Assembly (NCBI GenBank): GCA_017614655.1
Contig: JAGABO010000173.1
Coordinates: 1 to 8,897, forward strand
Length of the DNA stretch: 8,897 nt
From: Treponema sp.
GTDB taxonomy: Bacteria > Spirochaetota > Spirochaetia > Treponematales > Treponemataceae
Direction: 5' to 3'
In this document: piece after piece, positions 1 to 6,987 of the stretch
Numbering within the stretch: the stretch's first letter is position 1
Layout: every line of letters starts with the position of its first letter
Position numbers and translations under genes: made by a program
The notes under the pieces: model-generated
Seen by the model: only the letters and a program-made list of their open reading frames with translations
The model's database searches: none
Told to the model about the DNA's origin: nothing

Positions 1-1332
1 CCAGCCGACCGTATCGTAGACTGCACGCGGCGTCAATGCATCAAATACAAAGCCCGTTCCTTCTCCTGTTTCCTGATTGTAGTTGTCGACCGTATCTGCA
101 AGTCCGCCGGTACGCCTTACAATCGGGAGCGTTCCGTAAAGCATCGAATAAATCTGGTTTAATCCGCACGGTTCATAGCGCGACGGCATGAGGAAGAAGT
201 CGCTTCCTGCTTCTATAAGGTGGCTCAATGCATCATCATAGCCGATGTAAGCCCTTAAGTTGGGAAGCTTGGACTGAAGCGTGTTTATTTCGTTTTCGCA
301 CCAGGCTTCTCCGCTTCCAAGGACTGCAAACTGAACCTTCATCTCGCTGCAAATCTGGTAAATTGAACCGTAAGTCGGAGCAAATACTTCTGCAATGCCT
401 TTCTGGTCTACAAGGCGCGTGATTATTCCTACAAGAGGAATGTCAGGATTTACTTCGAGACCCATGCGCTTCTGAAGTTCAGCCTTGCACTTTGCTTTGC
501 CCGATAAATCTCTTGCTGAATACTGGAAAGGTATTTTTTTATCAACTTCCGGATTCCACTGGCGTAAATCGGCTCCGTTAAGGATACCGCGGATAACTTC
601 ACTTCTTACGCGCAGAAGTCCGTCCATGCCAAAACCTCCTTCCGGAGTCTGAATTTCACGGGCATAGGTCGGAGAAACAGTCGTTATCATGTCGGCACAG
701 GAAACTCCGGCCTGAAGAAAGTTTATGCCGCCCTGATGTTCAAATCCTGCTCCGTAGTAAAGACCCCAGTCAATTCCGAGAGCCGGAAACTTGTCCTTTC
801 CGTACTGCCCCTGATATCCCTGATTGTGGATTGTAAGAACAGAGGCAGTTTTTTCAAAGCCGCAGTAACGGCATACATTTTTAAGAAGAACCGGTGCAAG
901 ACAGGATGCCCAGTCATGTGCGTGAATTATGTCCGGATACCAGCCGAGCTTACGGCAGATCTGGAAAGCGCCGTGTGCAAGAACAGCAAAGCGGTAGGGA
1001 TTATCATGAAAATCAGTTTCGCCGGGAACGCCGTATATACCGTCGCGGCCAAAGCACTGTTCATGATCTATAAAGTAAACTTCAACATTTCCGTCACCGG
1101 GAAGCTTTGTTTTGTAAACGGCACACCAGGTTTCTGCCTGACCTGCAGCAATGGCCATAGGTCCCGGCACAAGCTCAAGCTTTTTGCGGTCAATCTTGTA
1201 ATATCGGGGAAGGACAATCTTTACGTCATGTCCGGCCTTTGAAAGCTGAATCGAAAGGGCACTTACCATGTCGGCAAGTCCGCCGGTTTTTGCAAAAGGT
1301 ACGGCTTCTGATGTTACCATTAGAATTTTCAT
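1..1332 (-). CDS. glgA: Glycogen synthase (GT5), 3' end cut off by the window edge
   Basis: Glycogen synthase transfers glucose from a nucleotide sugar (ADP-glucose in most bacteria) to the non-reducing end of cytoplasmic alpha-1,4-glucan. The minus-strand frame is open for 444 codons from the ATG at 1332 to the window edge. Only the last 35-45 residues of a usual 480-residue GlgA are missing. GT5 motifs appear in order: the KTGGLAD nucleotide-sugar loop (residues 15-21), HAHDW (137-141), IHNQGYQG (168-175), TTVSPTYA (217-224), ILNGAD (250-255), RLVDQKG (306-312), the EPCGLNQ signature with its retaining-GT Glu (387-393) and RRTGGLADTV (406-415). The start is supported by the family-typical MKILMVTSEAVPF and by a GGAGG seven bases upstream. 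Its ATG overlaps the stop of the preceding aminotransferase gene as ATGA, so the two genes are co-transcribed and probably translationally coupled. Identification is secure; whether the donor is ADP- or UDP-glucose cannot be read from the sequence. Confidence 0.96.
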   Translation of the reverse strand, partial: MKILMVTSEAVPFAKTGGLADMVSALSIQLSKAGHDVKIVLPRYYKIDRKKLELVPGPMAIAAGQAETWCAVYKTKLPGDGNVEVYFIDHEQCFGRDGIYGVPGETDFHDNPYRFAVLAHGAFQICRKLGWYPDIIHAHDWASCLAPVLLKNVCRYCGFEKTASVLTIHNQGYQGQYGKDKFPALGIDWGLYYGAGFEHQGGINFLQAGVSCADMITTVSPTYAREIQTPEGGFGMDGLLRVRSEVIRGILNGADLRQWNPEVDKKIPFQYSARDLSGKAKCKAELQKRMGLEVNPDIPLVGIITRLVDQKGIAEVFAPTYGSIYQICSEMKVQFAVLGSGEAWCENEINTLQSKLPNLRAYIGYDDALSHLIEAGSDFFLMPSRYEPCGLNQIYSMLYGTLPIVRRTGGLADTVDNYNQETGEGTGFVFDALTPRAVYDTVGW

Positions 1333-2525
1333 TTTAATTCCTCCATTGCCTTGATGAATGCTTCCCTGGAATTTTTAATGCAGTCTTCACTTACACAGTA
1401 AGAAAGACGGAACCAGCCTTTTCCTCCAAAACCGCTTCCCGGAGCTGCAAGAATAAGGTACTTCTTAAGATAATCGGTAAAGGCCATGTCGTCATCACCG
1501 AAACTTTCAGGAACCTTGCACCACATGTAGAAAGCTCCCTCCGGAACAACATGTTCAATTCCTGCCGCATCAAGGGCTTCCATGAGCATATTGCGCCTTT
1601 TTTCGTAGAGCGAATAGTCACATTCAGCATTCCAGCTTTTTGTTATTACGCGCTGGAAGAATGCCGGTGCATTTACGTAACCCAGGATTCTTGTTGCAAA
1701 AGTTACTGCCTGTACGACTTCGTCCCTGTCGGGGCATGCAGGGTTTACGCATACATAACCGATTCTTTCGCCCGGAAGGCTTAAATTTTTTGCAAAGGAA
1801 GTTACTACAATTGATGAATCATAAAGCGGGAATGCAGAGGGAACTTTTTTTCCGTCATAAACGATTGCCCTGTATGGTTCATCAAGAACAAGGTACGGAG
1901 CCCTTCCCGATTTTTCTGCATGTGCCTTAAGGGCATCTGCCAGTGCCTTTATGTCTTCTTCTGAATATACACGGCCGGTCGGATTATTCGGTGAGTTAAT
2001 GAGTACGGCAGCAGTTTTTTCGTTAAGGGTGGCCTTTATAGCTTCAATATCTGGGGAAAAGTCCTTTTTTGAAGGAACTTCTACAAGTTTTCCGCCGAAA
2101 TTTGACGCATAATGCCTGTATTCTGCAAAGAACGGGGCCGGAACTATAACTTCGTCACCAGGATTGATTATTGCCTTAAAAACGCTGTTTAATGCACCTG
2201 CAGCACCTACAGACATTACGACGCAGTCCTGGGAAACACTTACGCCCTGTTCAAGGGATGTTTTATCTGCCATTGCCTTTCTGCAGAACGGATAGCCTGC
2301 ATTTGGCATATAGCCGTGAACGTTTTTTTCGGTATTAAGTGCTTCTTCCTTTACAGCTTCAAGAACTTCTGCAGGAGGTTCAAGGTCGGGATTTCCTAAA
2401 GAATAGTCAAAAACCCTGTCATTTCCGTACTGAGCCTTGAGTTTAATGCCCTCTTCGAACATTTTTCTTATTACACCTGCATTTTTATTTGTCATTGATG
2501 CTTTTACAGCCTGAGCGATACTCAT
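1329..2525 (-). CDS. PLP-dependent class I/II aminotransferase (aspartate aminotransferase-like)
   Basis: A cytoplasmic fold-type I PLP enzyme of 398 residues, the normal length for the family. Visible landmarks are the YSLGNPDLEPP substrate-arm region (residues 41-51), the GAAGAL phosphate loop (108-112), NSPNNPTG with the ring-stacking/O3' Asn (177-184), LDEPY with the Asp contacting the pyridine nitrogen (214-218), SFAKNLSLPGERIGY with the Schiff-base Lys at 246, and WFRLSY with the carboxylate-binding Arg at 373. Substrate specificity cannot be assigned: aspartate, aromatic or alanine-type donors all remain possible. The ATG at 2525 is preceded by AAGGAAG, with AGGA 8 bases upstream, and by a good promoter. 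It is the first gene of a unit with glgA, whose ATG overlaps its TGA stop. An amino-acid enzyme ahead of glycogen synthase is an unusual pairing with no obvious shared pathway. Confidence 0.92.
   Translation of the reverse strand: MSIAQAVKASMTNKNAGVIRKMFEEGIKLKAQYGNDRVFDYSLGNPDLEPPAEVLEAVKEEALNTEKNVHGYMPNAGYPFCRKAMADKTSLEQGVSVSQDCVVMSVGAAGALNSVFKAIINPGDEVIVPAPFFAEYRHYASNFGGKLVEVPSKKDFSPDIEAIKATLNEKTAAVLINSPNNPTGRVYSEEDIKALADALKAHAEKSGRAPYLVLDEPYRAIVYDGKKVPSAFPLYDSSIVVTSFAKNLSLPGERIGYVCVNPACPDRDEVVQAVTFATRILGYVNAPAFFQRVITKSWNAECDYSLYEKRRNMLMEALDAAGIEHVVPEGAFYMWCKVPESFGDDDMAFTDYLKKYLILAAPGSGFGGKGWFRLSYCVSEDCIKNSREAFIKAMEELK
1340..1344 (-). promoter_or_regulatory. Ribosome binding site of glgA inside the upstream gene
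   Basis: On the minus strand GGAGG lies 7 bases before the glgA ATG, within the last codons of the aminotransferase gene. The match is strong and the spacing near ideal. With the ATGA overlap it fixes the glgA start and allows independent or re-initiated translation. Confidence 0.8.
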
Positions 2526-2568
2526 AATTTTCTTCCTTTTTTTTCTTTATTAAATTGAATTTTATGTA

Positions 2569-2597
2569 ATTATACCACCAATTCTTTGTTTAGACAA
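2569..2597 (-). promoter_or_regulatory. Sigma70-like promoter of the aminotransferase-glgA unit
   Basis: On the minus strand there is a TTGTCT -35 (2592-2597), a 17-base spacer and a perfect TATAAT -10 (2569-2574). Transcription should begin near 2562, giving a leader of about 37 bases that holds the AAGGAAG ribosome binding site. This is the only good promoter visible upstream of the two-gene unit. Confidence 0.7.
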
Positions 2598-2598
2598 A
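2585..2598. promoter_or_regulatory. Near-perfect 14-bp palindrome on the leftward -35 (possible operator)
   Basis: TTTGTTTAGACAAA pairs with itself at six of seven positions. It covers the -35 of the leftward promoter (2592-2597) and lies about 25 bp from the -35 of the rightward promoter. Placement and symmetry suit a repressor site, but the region is AT-rich and short palindromes arise by chance, so this is tentative. Confidence 0.3.
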
Positions 2599-2622
2599 CG
2601 TAGTTTAAGAAATGGGGGCAGA

Positions 2623-2651
2623 TTGAATAAATCAATGAATAAATTTATAAT
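2623..2651 (+). promoter_or_regulatory. Sigma70-like promoter of the exported-protein gene
   Basis: TTGAAT (2623-2628), a 17-base spacer and a perfect TATAAT (2646-2651) form a strong promoter match. The expected transcription start (about 2657-2659) lies only a few bases before the chosen ATG at 2662. The mRNA would then be almost leaderless, and the GGGGGA just upstream of the ATG would be mostly or wholly outside the transcript. An in-frame TTG at 2623 coincides with the -35 and is better explained as promoter than as a start codon. Confidence 0.6.
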
Positions 2652-2661
2652 GGGGGAACTT

Positions 2662-3399
2662 ATGACAAATATCGTAAAAATAAAGAAACTTTTAGTACCT
2701 GTACTTTTATTTACATGCGTTTTTTCTGTTAATGCGGCGGGGATTTTTAATTCAAATCTTTCTTCTTCTGATGAAAAAACGCTTAATGAAGGTAAAACTG
2801 TAATCAGGAACACCGGAAAAGTTAAGAAAATCTGCATAAATGAGAATGTTTCGCCTGTAGTAAAGAAAGCTGTCGGGGTTATTAAAGACCTTAAGCCTAA
2901 TTATCTTGCAGAAATAATTCAGAAGTATCCTTACGAAGGAAATGAAGATCTTCTGGACAAAATTGATGCCGTTATTCTTGATGTACCCTCTTATGCAGGA
3001 ATTCCTTACTGGTCGGTTCAGCATAAAAGATATTTTGATTTGTATTCAAAAGCGGAAATCAAATCACTGGAAAAAAACGGGAACAACACATCAATTCGTG
3101 CAGACCTTTACATGAGTCCGTTCGGTAACATCGACACTCAGATGAATATAGTCCGCACGGAGGATACCTACTATTACGAAACTACAAACCTGAATGATCT
3201 TAAGTATTCAGGATTTAAGTGTGTTTCAAAAAAAGACATGAAGTCTGTGATTGTTGTATTCAGAAGCGGAGATGAATGGATTCTTTATGCAATGGGCGGT
3301 GTAGACGGACTTTCCGTGCCCTTCCTGAGCAGCCGCATCGAAACTTCATTCATGAACCGCATTAAGACTTTCTGCAGCTACTGCTTCAGTAAAATCTAG
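2662..3399 (+). CDS. Exported protein of unknown function
   Basis: I do not securely recognise this 245-residue protein. It may belong to a treponemal family of uncharacterised proteins (DUF6675 comes to mind, unverified). The N-terminus is a signal peptide: a basic MTNIVKIKK, a hydrophobic stretch to about residue 23, and a likely signal peptidase I site after VNA (residue 25), so the product is probably periplasmic or outer-membrane associated. The ATG at 2662 was chosen because the signal peptide begins there and GGGGGA ends 4 bases before it. An in-frame TTG at 2623 and ATGs at 2635 and 2650 would add an unlikely polar extension. The mature part is soluble-looking and mixed alpha/beta, with PYWSVQHKRYFDLYS in the middle, RADLYMSPFGNIDTQM after it, and a CxxC near the C-terminus (FCSYCF). 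It is followed 50 bp later by metG with no clear terminator between. Confidence 0.8.
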   Translation: MTNIVKIKKLLVPVLLFTCVFSVNAAGIFNSNLSSSDEKTLNEGKTVIRNTGKVKKICINENVSPVVKKAVGVIKDLKPNYLAEIIQKYPYEGNEDLLDKIDAVILDVPSYAGIPYWSVQHKRYFDLYSKAEIKSLEKNGNNTSIRADLYMSPFGNIDTQMNIVRTEDTYYYETTNLNDLKYSGFKCVSKKDMKSVIVVFRSGDEWILYAMGGVDGLSVPFLSSRIETSFMNRIKTFCSYCFSKI

Positions 3400-3420
3400 C
3401 AGCAGTGCTGAGTTTAAAAC

Positions 3421-3429
3421 TGTTAATAT
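3421..3429 (+). promoter_or_regulatory. Possible extended -10 promoter of metG
   Basis: TGTTAATAT reads as an extended -10 (TG-N-TAATAT) 21 bases before the metG ATG. No convincing -35 lies at the right distance. If used, transcription would begin near 3436 and give a leader of about 14 bases carrying GGAG. metG could instead be read through from the upstream gene. Confidence 0.3.
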
Positions 3430-3449
3430 TTTCTAAAAACTGGAGATAA

Positions 3450-5777
3450 ATGATGAAAAGACGTCTTGTAACTTCTGCACTTCCCTATGTTAACAATATT
3501 CCTCACCTCGGAAACCTTATACAGATGCTTTCTGCTGATGTTTTTGCCCGTTTCTGCAGAAGCCGCGGCTATGACACAATGTATGTCTGCGGAACTGATG
3601 AATACGGAACTGCAACGGAAACACGTGCGCTCGAAGAAAAGAAAACTCCGAGGGAACTCTGTGACTATTACTACAACGAACACGATAAGATCTACAAATG
3701 GTTCCACATCAACTTTGATAAGTTCGGACGTACTTCAAATGAACAGTGTACCGAAATTACTCAGGGAATGTTCCTTGACCTCGAAAAAAACGGCTTTATA
3801 AAGGAACACACAAACAGGCAGCTTTACTGTCCGAAGTGTTCGATGTTCCTTGCAGACCGCTTTGTTAAGGGAACCTGTCCGAAGTGCGGCTATGAAGATG
3901 CCCGCGGAGACCAGTGCGACAAGTGCGGAAGCCTTCTTGATCCTGTTGAACTAAAGGCTCCTAAATGTCAGACCTGTGGAACAGAACCGGAAGTTAGGGA
4001 AACCAAACATCTATATATTGATCTTCCTTCTATCAGCAAAAATCTTGATTCATGGATGTCAAAGGTCAGTAAGGAAGGACGCTGGGCAGACAATGCCGTA
4101 AACGTAACTAAAGCCTGGATTCGTGACGGTCTTAATGAACGCGCAATTACCCGTGACCTTAAATGGGGAATTCCTGTTCCAAGAAAGGGTTATGAAGACA
4201 AGGTTTTCTATGTGTGGTTTAATGCACCGATCGGTTATATTTCGATAACAAAGCAGCTTGCTGATGAACTTTCTGCTGAAGGAAAAAAGAGCTTTGACTG
4301 GAAAAGCTGGTGGCTTCCGGAAGAAAGTTCAGACCCTTCTGCAAAGAATCCTGTCGAACTTTTCCAGTTTATCGGTAAGGACAACATTCCGTTCCACACC
4401 GTAGTTTTCCCGTGTTCAGAAATCGGAAGCGGACGTAACTGGACAAAGCTTTTCCACATGAGCTCAACAGAATACCTTAACTACGAAGACGGAAAATTTT
4501 CAAAAAGCCGCGGTGTCGGTGTTTTCGGAACGGATGCAATGGAAACCGGAATCAAGGCTGATGCATGGAGATTCTATATTTTCTACAACAGACCGGAAAA
4601 ACAGGACTATCAGTTTACCTGGAAAGAGTTCCGCGAAAAATACAACGGTGAGCTTATCGGAAACCTCGGAAACCTCGTTAACCGCACCCTTACCTTTATT
4701 GCAAATTTCTATGACGGAAAAATTCCTGAAGCTTCGGACGGAAAACTTCTTGATGAAGAACTCTGGAATAAAATTCTTGAACACGAAAAGAAGGCAACTG
4801 AATATCTTGAATGGGCAGATTTAAAGGATGCCTTCCATGAAGTATTTGCAATTTCTGATTTAGGAAACAAAGCATTTCAGGCAACAGAGCCGTGGAAGAC
4901 AAGAACAGAAGATCCGGACAGAACCTGCCGTCTTCTCTATACTCTTTCGTATGCAATTAAAGACCTCATGATTATGTGTCATCCGTACATGCCGCAGTTC
5001 AGCGAAAAGATTCTTTCTTTCCTTGGAAAAAAGATTTCTGAACCGAAGTTTGGAGAAGATGCTGTTGAAGGCGGACTTAGCTGGAACGACCTTGGAAAAA
5101 CCGAAGGACTTTCTACTACTGTAAAACCTGAAGTTTTCTTTACGCCGCTTGATCAGAAAACAGCTGATGCCTTTAAGCTTAAGTTCAGCGGAAGTCAGAA
5201 AGACAGAAAAGAAGGTGCTTCTGCAAAGAAAGAAAAGAAAGCTAAAAAAGAAGAGCCGGCACTTCTTCCCGAAAGTGAACAGGCAGACTTCTTTAATAAA
5301 AACATAAGCCTCAAGGTTGCAAAGATTCTTAAGGTAGAAGAAAACCCGGAAAGCGATAAACTTTATGTAGAAACTCTTGATGACGGAAGCGGCACTGAAC
5401 GTGTAATTCAGAGCGGACTTCGTGCTTACCTTAAAAAAGAAGAGCTTTTAGGAAAACATATAATTCTTGCTGCTAACCTTGCACCAAGAAAAATGCGCGG
5501 AATAGAGAGTCGCGGTATGCTTTTAGCTGCCGACTGGAAAGATGCAGACGGAAAAGACAGGGTTGAAGTTCTTGAAGCTCCGTGGGCAGAACCTGGAACG
5601 GAAGTTGTACTTGAAGGTTCTACGGCTTGTGAAAAGCCAGCGGAAATTTCCGGAGATGATTTCTTTAAGGTTTCCATAAATGTAAAAGACGGAAATGTCT
5701 GTATTGCAGATAAAAAGCTTCTTACTGCCTCTAAAGAAATAAAAACTGTTTTTGCAAAAAACGGCCCGGTAAACTAA
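3450..5777 (+). CDS. metG: Methionyl-tRNA synthetase with C-terminal tRNA-binding domain
   Basis: Charges tRNA-Met with methionine in the cytoplasm and is essential. The 775-residue class Ia enzyme shows the HIGH-type motif PHLGN (18-22), four CxxC zinc knuckles in the connective domain (127/130, 143/146, 156/159, 173/176), the WFNAPIGY pocket strand (256-263), DNIPFHTVVFP (311-321) and the KMSKS-type KFSKS (349-353). The helical anticodon domain runs to about 575. A lysine-rich linker (about 580-603) leads to an EMAPII-like tRNA-binding OB domain (about 613-720) with NLAPRKMRGIESRGM. About 50 further residues follow. The catalytic core is of the archaeal/eukaryotic subtype. The pocket motif has Asn258 where Asp is usual. 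ATG codons at 3450 and 3453 are adjacent: GGAG at 3442-3445 is 4 bases from the first and 7 from the second, so initiation at 3453 (MKRRLVTSAL) is likely. The next gene follows after 4 bases. Confidence 0.97.
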   Translation: MMKRRLVTSALPYVNNIPHLGNLIQMLSADVFARFCRSRGYDTMYVCGTDEYGTATETRALEEKKTPRELCDYYYNEHDKIYKWFHINFDKFGRTSNEQCTEITQGMFLDLEKNGFIKEHTNRQLYCPKCSMFLADRFVKGTCPKCGYEDARGDQCDKCGSLLDPVELKAPKCQTCGTEPEVRETKHLYIDLPSISKNLDSWMSKVSKEGRWADNAVNVTKAWIRDGLNERAITRDLKWGIPVPRKGYEDKVFYVWFNAPIGYISITKQLADELSAEGKKSFDWKSWWLPEESSDPSAKNPVELFQFIGKDNIPFHTVVFPCSEIGSGRNWTKLFHMSSTEYLNYEDGKFSKSRGVGVFGTDAMETGIKADAWRFYIFYNRPEKQDYQFTWKEFREKYNGELIGNLGNLVNRTLTFIANFYDGKIPEASDGKLLDEELWNKILEHEKKATEYLEWADLKDAFHEVFAISDLGNKAFQATEPWKTRTEDPDRTCRLLYTLSYAIKDLMIMCHPYMPQFSEKILSFLGKKISEPKFGEDAVEGGLSWNDLGKTEGLSTTVKPEVFFTPLDQKTADAFKLKFSGSQKDRKEGASAKKEKKAKKEEPALLPESEQADFFNKNISLKVAKILKVEENPESDKLYVETLDDGSGTERVIQSGLRAYLKKEELLGKHIILAANLAPRKMRGIESRGMLLAADWKDADGKDRVEVLEAPWAEPGTEVVLEGSTACEKPAEISGDDFFKVSINVKDGNVCIADKKLLTASKEIKTVFAKNGPVN

Positions 5778-5781
5778 AAGA

Positions 5782-6972
5782 ATGAAAGGCGTACGTTTTC
5801 TTCAGACCGGCTTCTGGGCAGATTTTAAGGCTGGCCACGGCTGGAAAAGCAGACTTTTTTTAATTTCACCGGTAAATAATACTAACGATTGTTCGTATGA
5901 TGTAAAGGAAATAGATAAATCAGCTTACGAACGTTCGTTAAAAGACGGGTTTTTGCAGGAAAATCAGGCAGAAGAGCCGGATTTAACCTTACGACCGTTT
6001 GTTCTTTCGGTAATGACAAGAAGCTTTTCCTTAAAGTTTAAGAGATTTACGCTTGCCTATATACCGATGGCAACGGAATCAGACGGTTCTTATTTAACAG
6101 GAGAAGAACGCCTTTCTTACCTTAAAAAAAATGCGCAGATTGCAGAAAAGATAAAAGCTTTTCTTCCAGAAAACACTGTTTACATCCGCTTTGATTTTCC
6201 CCTTGATTTTTACACAATCGAAGAAAGGGAAAACTTTATAAAGGAAGCCGTACGGCTTTGCAGAAAGAATTCGATTCCGTTCAGGCATTCAAAAATTGCA
6301 GTACAGCCGCCGGATACTTCAATTCTGGACATCACAAAATCAGAAGAAGAATTACTTTCCGGAATGAAAAACAAGTGGCGCTATAATGTTCGTCTTGCTT
6401 CTAAAAAAGGCGTTACTTCAGAATGTTATGACGGAAAGAGTCCTGATTTTGATAAAGCCTTTGACACCTTCTATTCTCTTTTTGAAGTTACGTCAAAACG
6501 TGACGGTGTAAGTTTTCATGGAAAAGAGTATTACCGCGATCTTCTCCTAAAAGCTGCACACGATGACAGTGCTCCCGAAATTAAGCTTTATCTTGCTAAG
6601 CACGAAGAAGATTACATTGCAGGAATCATAACACTTTTCTGTAAGAGGGAAGCAGTCTATCTTTACGGTTCGAGTGCAAACATAAAAAGAAACCTCATGG
6701 CCCCCTACCTTCTTCAGTGGACTGCAATAACTGATGCAAAAAAAGCCGGCTGTCCCTGCTACGACTTTTACGGAATGCCGCCGGATGATAATCCTGCCCA
6801 CCCGATGCACGGACTTTATCTTTTTAAAACCGGCTTTGGAGGAACAACCGTTCACAGAAGCGGAAGCTGGGATTACATTTTAAAGCCTTTCTCTTACAGA
6901 ATGTATTCGCTTGCAGAAAAAATGCGCGCATGGTTCTTTAGAGTTCTTAAAAAGAGATTTGCCGGTAGATGA
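5782..6972 (+). CDS. FemAB-family aminoacyltransferase (peptidoglycan side-chain branching)
   Basis: Members of this family transfer an amino acid from aminoacyl-tRNA to the third residue of the peptidoglycan stem peptide on lipid II at the inner face of the membrane. The 396 residues show the typical FemAB layout: FLQTGFWADFK with GHGWKS at the N-terminus (6-23), a first GNAT-like half to about 175, the boundary VQPPDTSILDI (174-184) followed by the basic MKNKWRYNVRLASKKG (195-210), and a second half with YLYGSSAN...RNLMAPYLLQW (293-313), YDFYGMPP (327-334) and LYLFKTGFGG (345-354). The coiled-coil arm of Staphylococcus FemA is not evident. Treponemal peptidoglycan is reported to carry ornithine substituted with glycine, so glycine addition to ornithine is the most plausible reaction; this is inference. 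It starts 4 bp after metG with only a weak AAAAGA ahead of the ATG, pointing to translational coupling. A terminator follows its stop. Confidence 0.88.
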   Translation: MKGVRFLQTGFWADFKAGHGWKSRLFLISPVNNTNDCSYDVKEIDKSAYERSLKDGFLQENQAEEPDLTLRPFVLSVMTRSFSLKFKRFTLAYIPMATESDGSYLTGEERLSYLKKNAQIAEKIKAFLPENTVYIRFDFPLDFYTIEERENFIKEAVRLCRKNSIPFRHSKIAVQPPDTSILDITKSEEELLSGMKNKWRYNVRLASKKGVTSECYDGKSPDFDKAFDTFYSLFEVTSKRDGVSFHGKEYYRDLLLKAAHDDSAPEIKLYLAKHEEDYIAGIITLFCKREAVYLYGSSANIKRNLMAPYLLQWTAITDAKKAGCPCYDFYGMPPDDNPAHPMHGLYLFKTGFGGTTVHRSGSWDYILKPFSYRMYSLAEKMRAWFFRVLKKRFAGR

Positions 6973-6987
6973 TTTTTTTAGGCCTGC

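Noticed and set aside
534..540. Seven-A run in glgA (minus strand) as a frameshift site
   Set aside because: The zero frame continues as normal GlgA sequence on both sides (VDKKIPFQYS), with no useful alternative frame.
736..1242. 168-codon plus-strand open frame inside glgA
   Set aside because: It is antisense to well-conserved GT5 sequence, has no ribosome binding site and its translation resembles no protein. The frame is open because of glgA codon use.
2623..2625. TTG as start of the exported protein
   Set aside because: It coincides with the promoter -35 and would add 13 mostly polar residues before a normal signal peptide; the ATG at 2662 fits better.
2716..2718. Cys19 of the exported protein as a lipoprotein attachment site
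   Set aside because: LFTC is a poor lipobox and the hydrophobic stretch runs past the Cys to a good VNA cleavage site. Spirochaetal lipoboxes are loose, so this is not fully excluded.
3395..3412. Small hairpin AGCA-GCAG-TGCT after the exported-protein gene
   Set aside because: The stem is only 4 bp and no T-run follows, so it is not a credible terminator; transcription may continue into metG.
5927..5938. Perfect palindrome ACGAACGTTCGT, recalling LexA-type half sites
   Set aside because: It lies inside the FemAB coding region, well after the start, and lacks the 4-base spacer of the Bacillus-type SOS box. Probably chance.
6921..6934. Minus-strand ATGCGCGCAT followed by T residues as terminator of the GH57-like gene
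   Set aside because: The palindrome leaves no proper loop and lies within the FemAB coding sequence; too weak to call.
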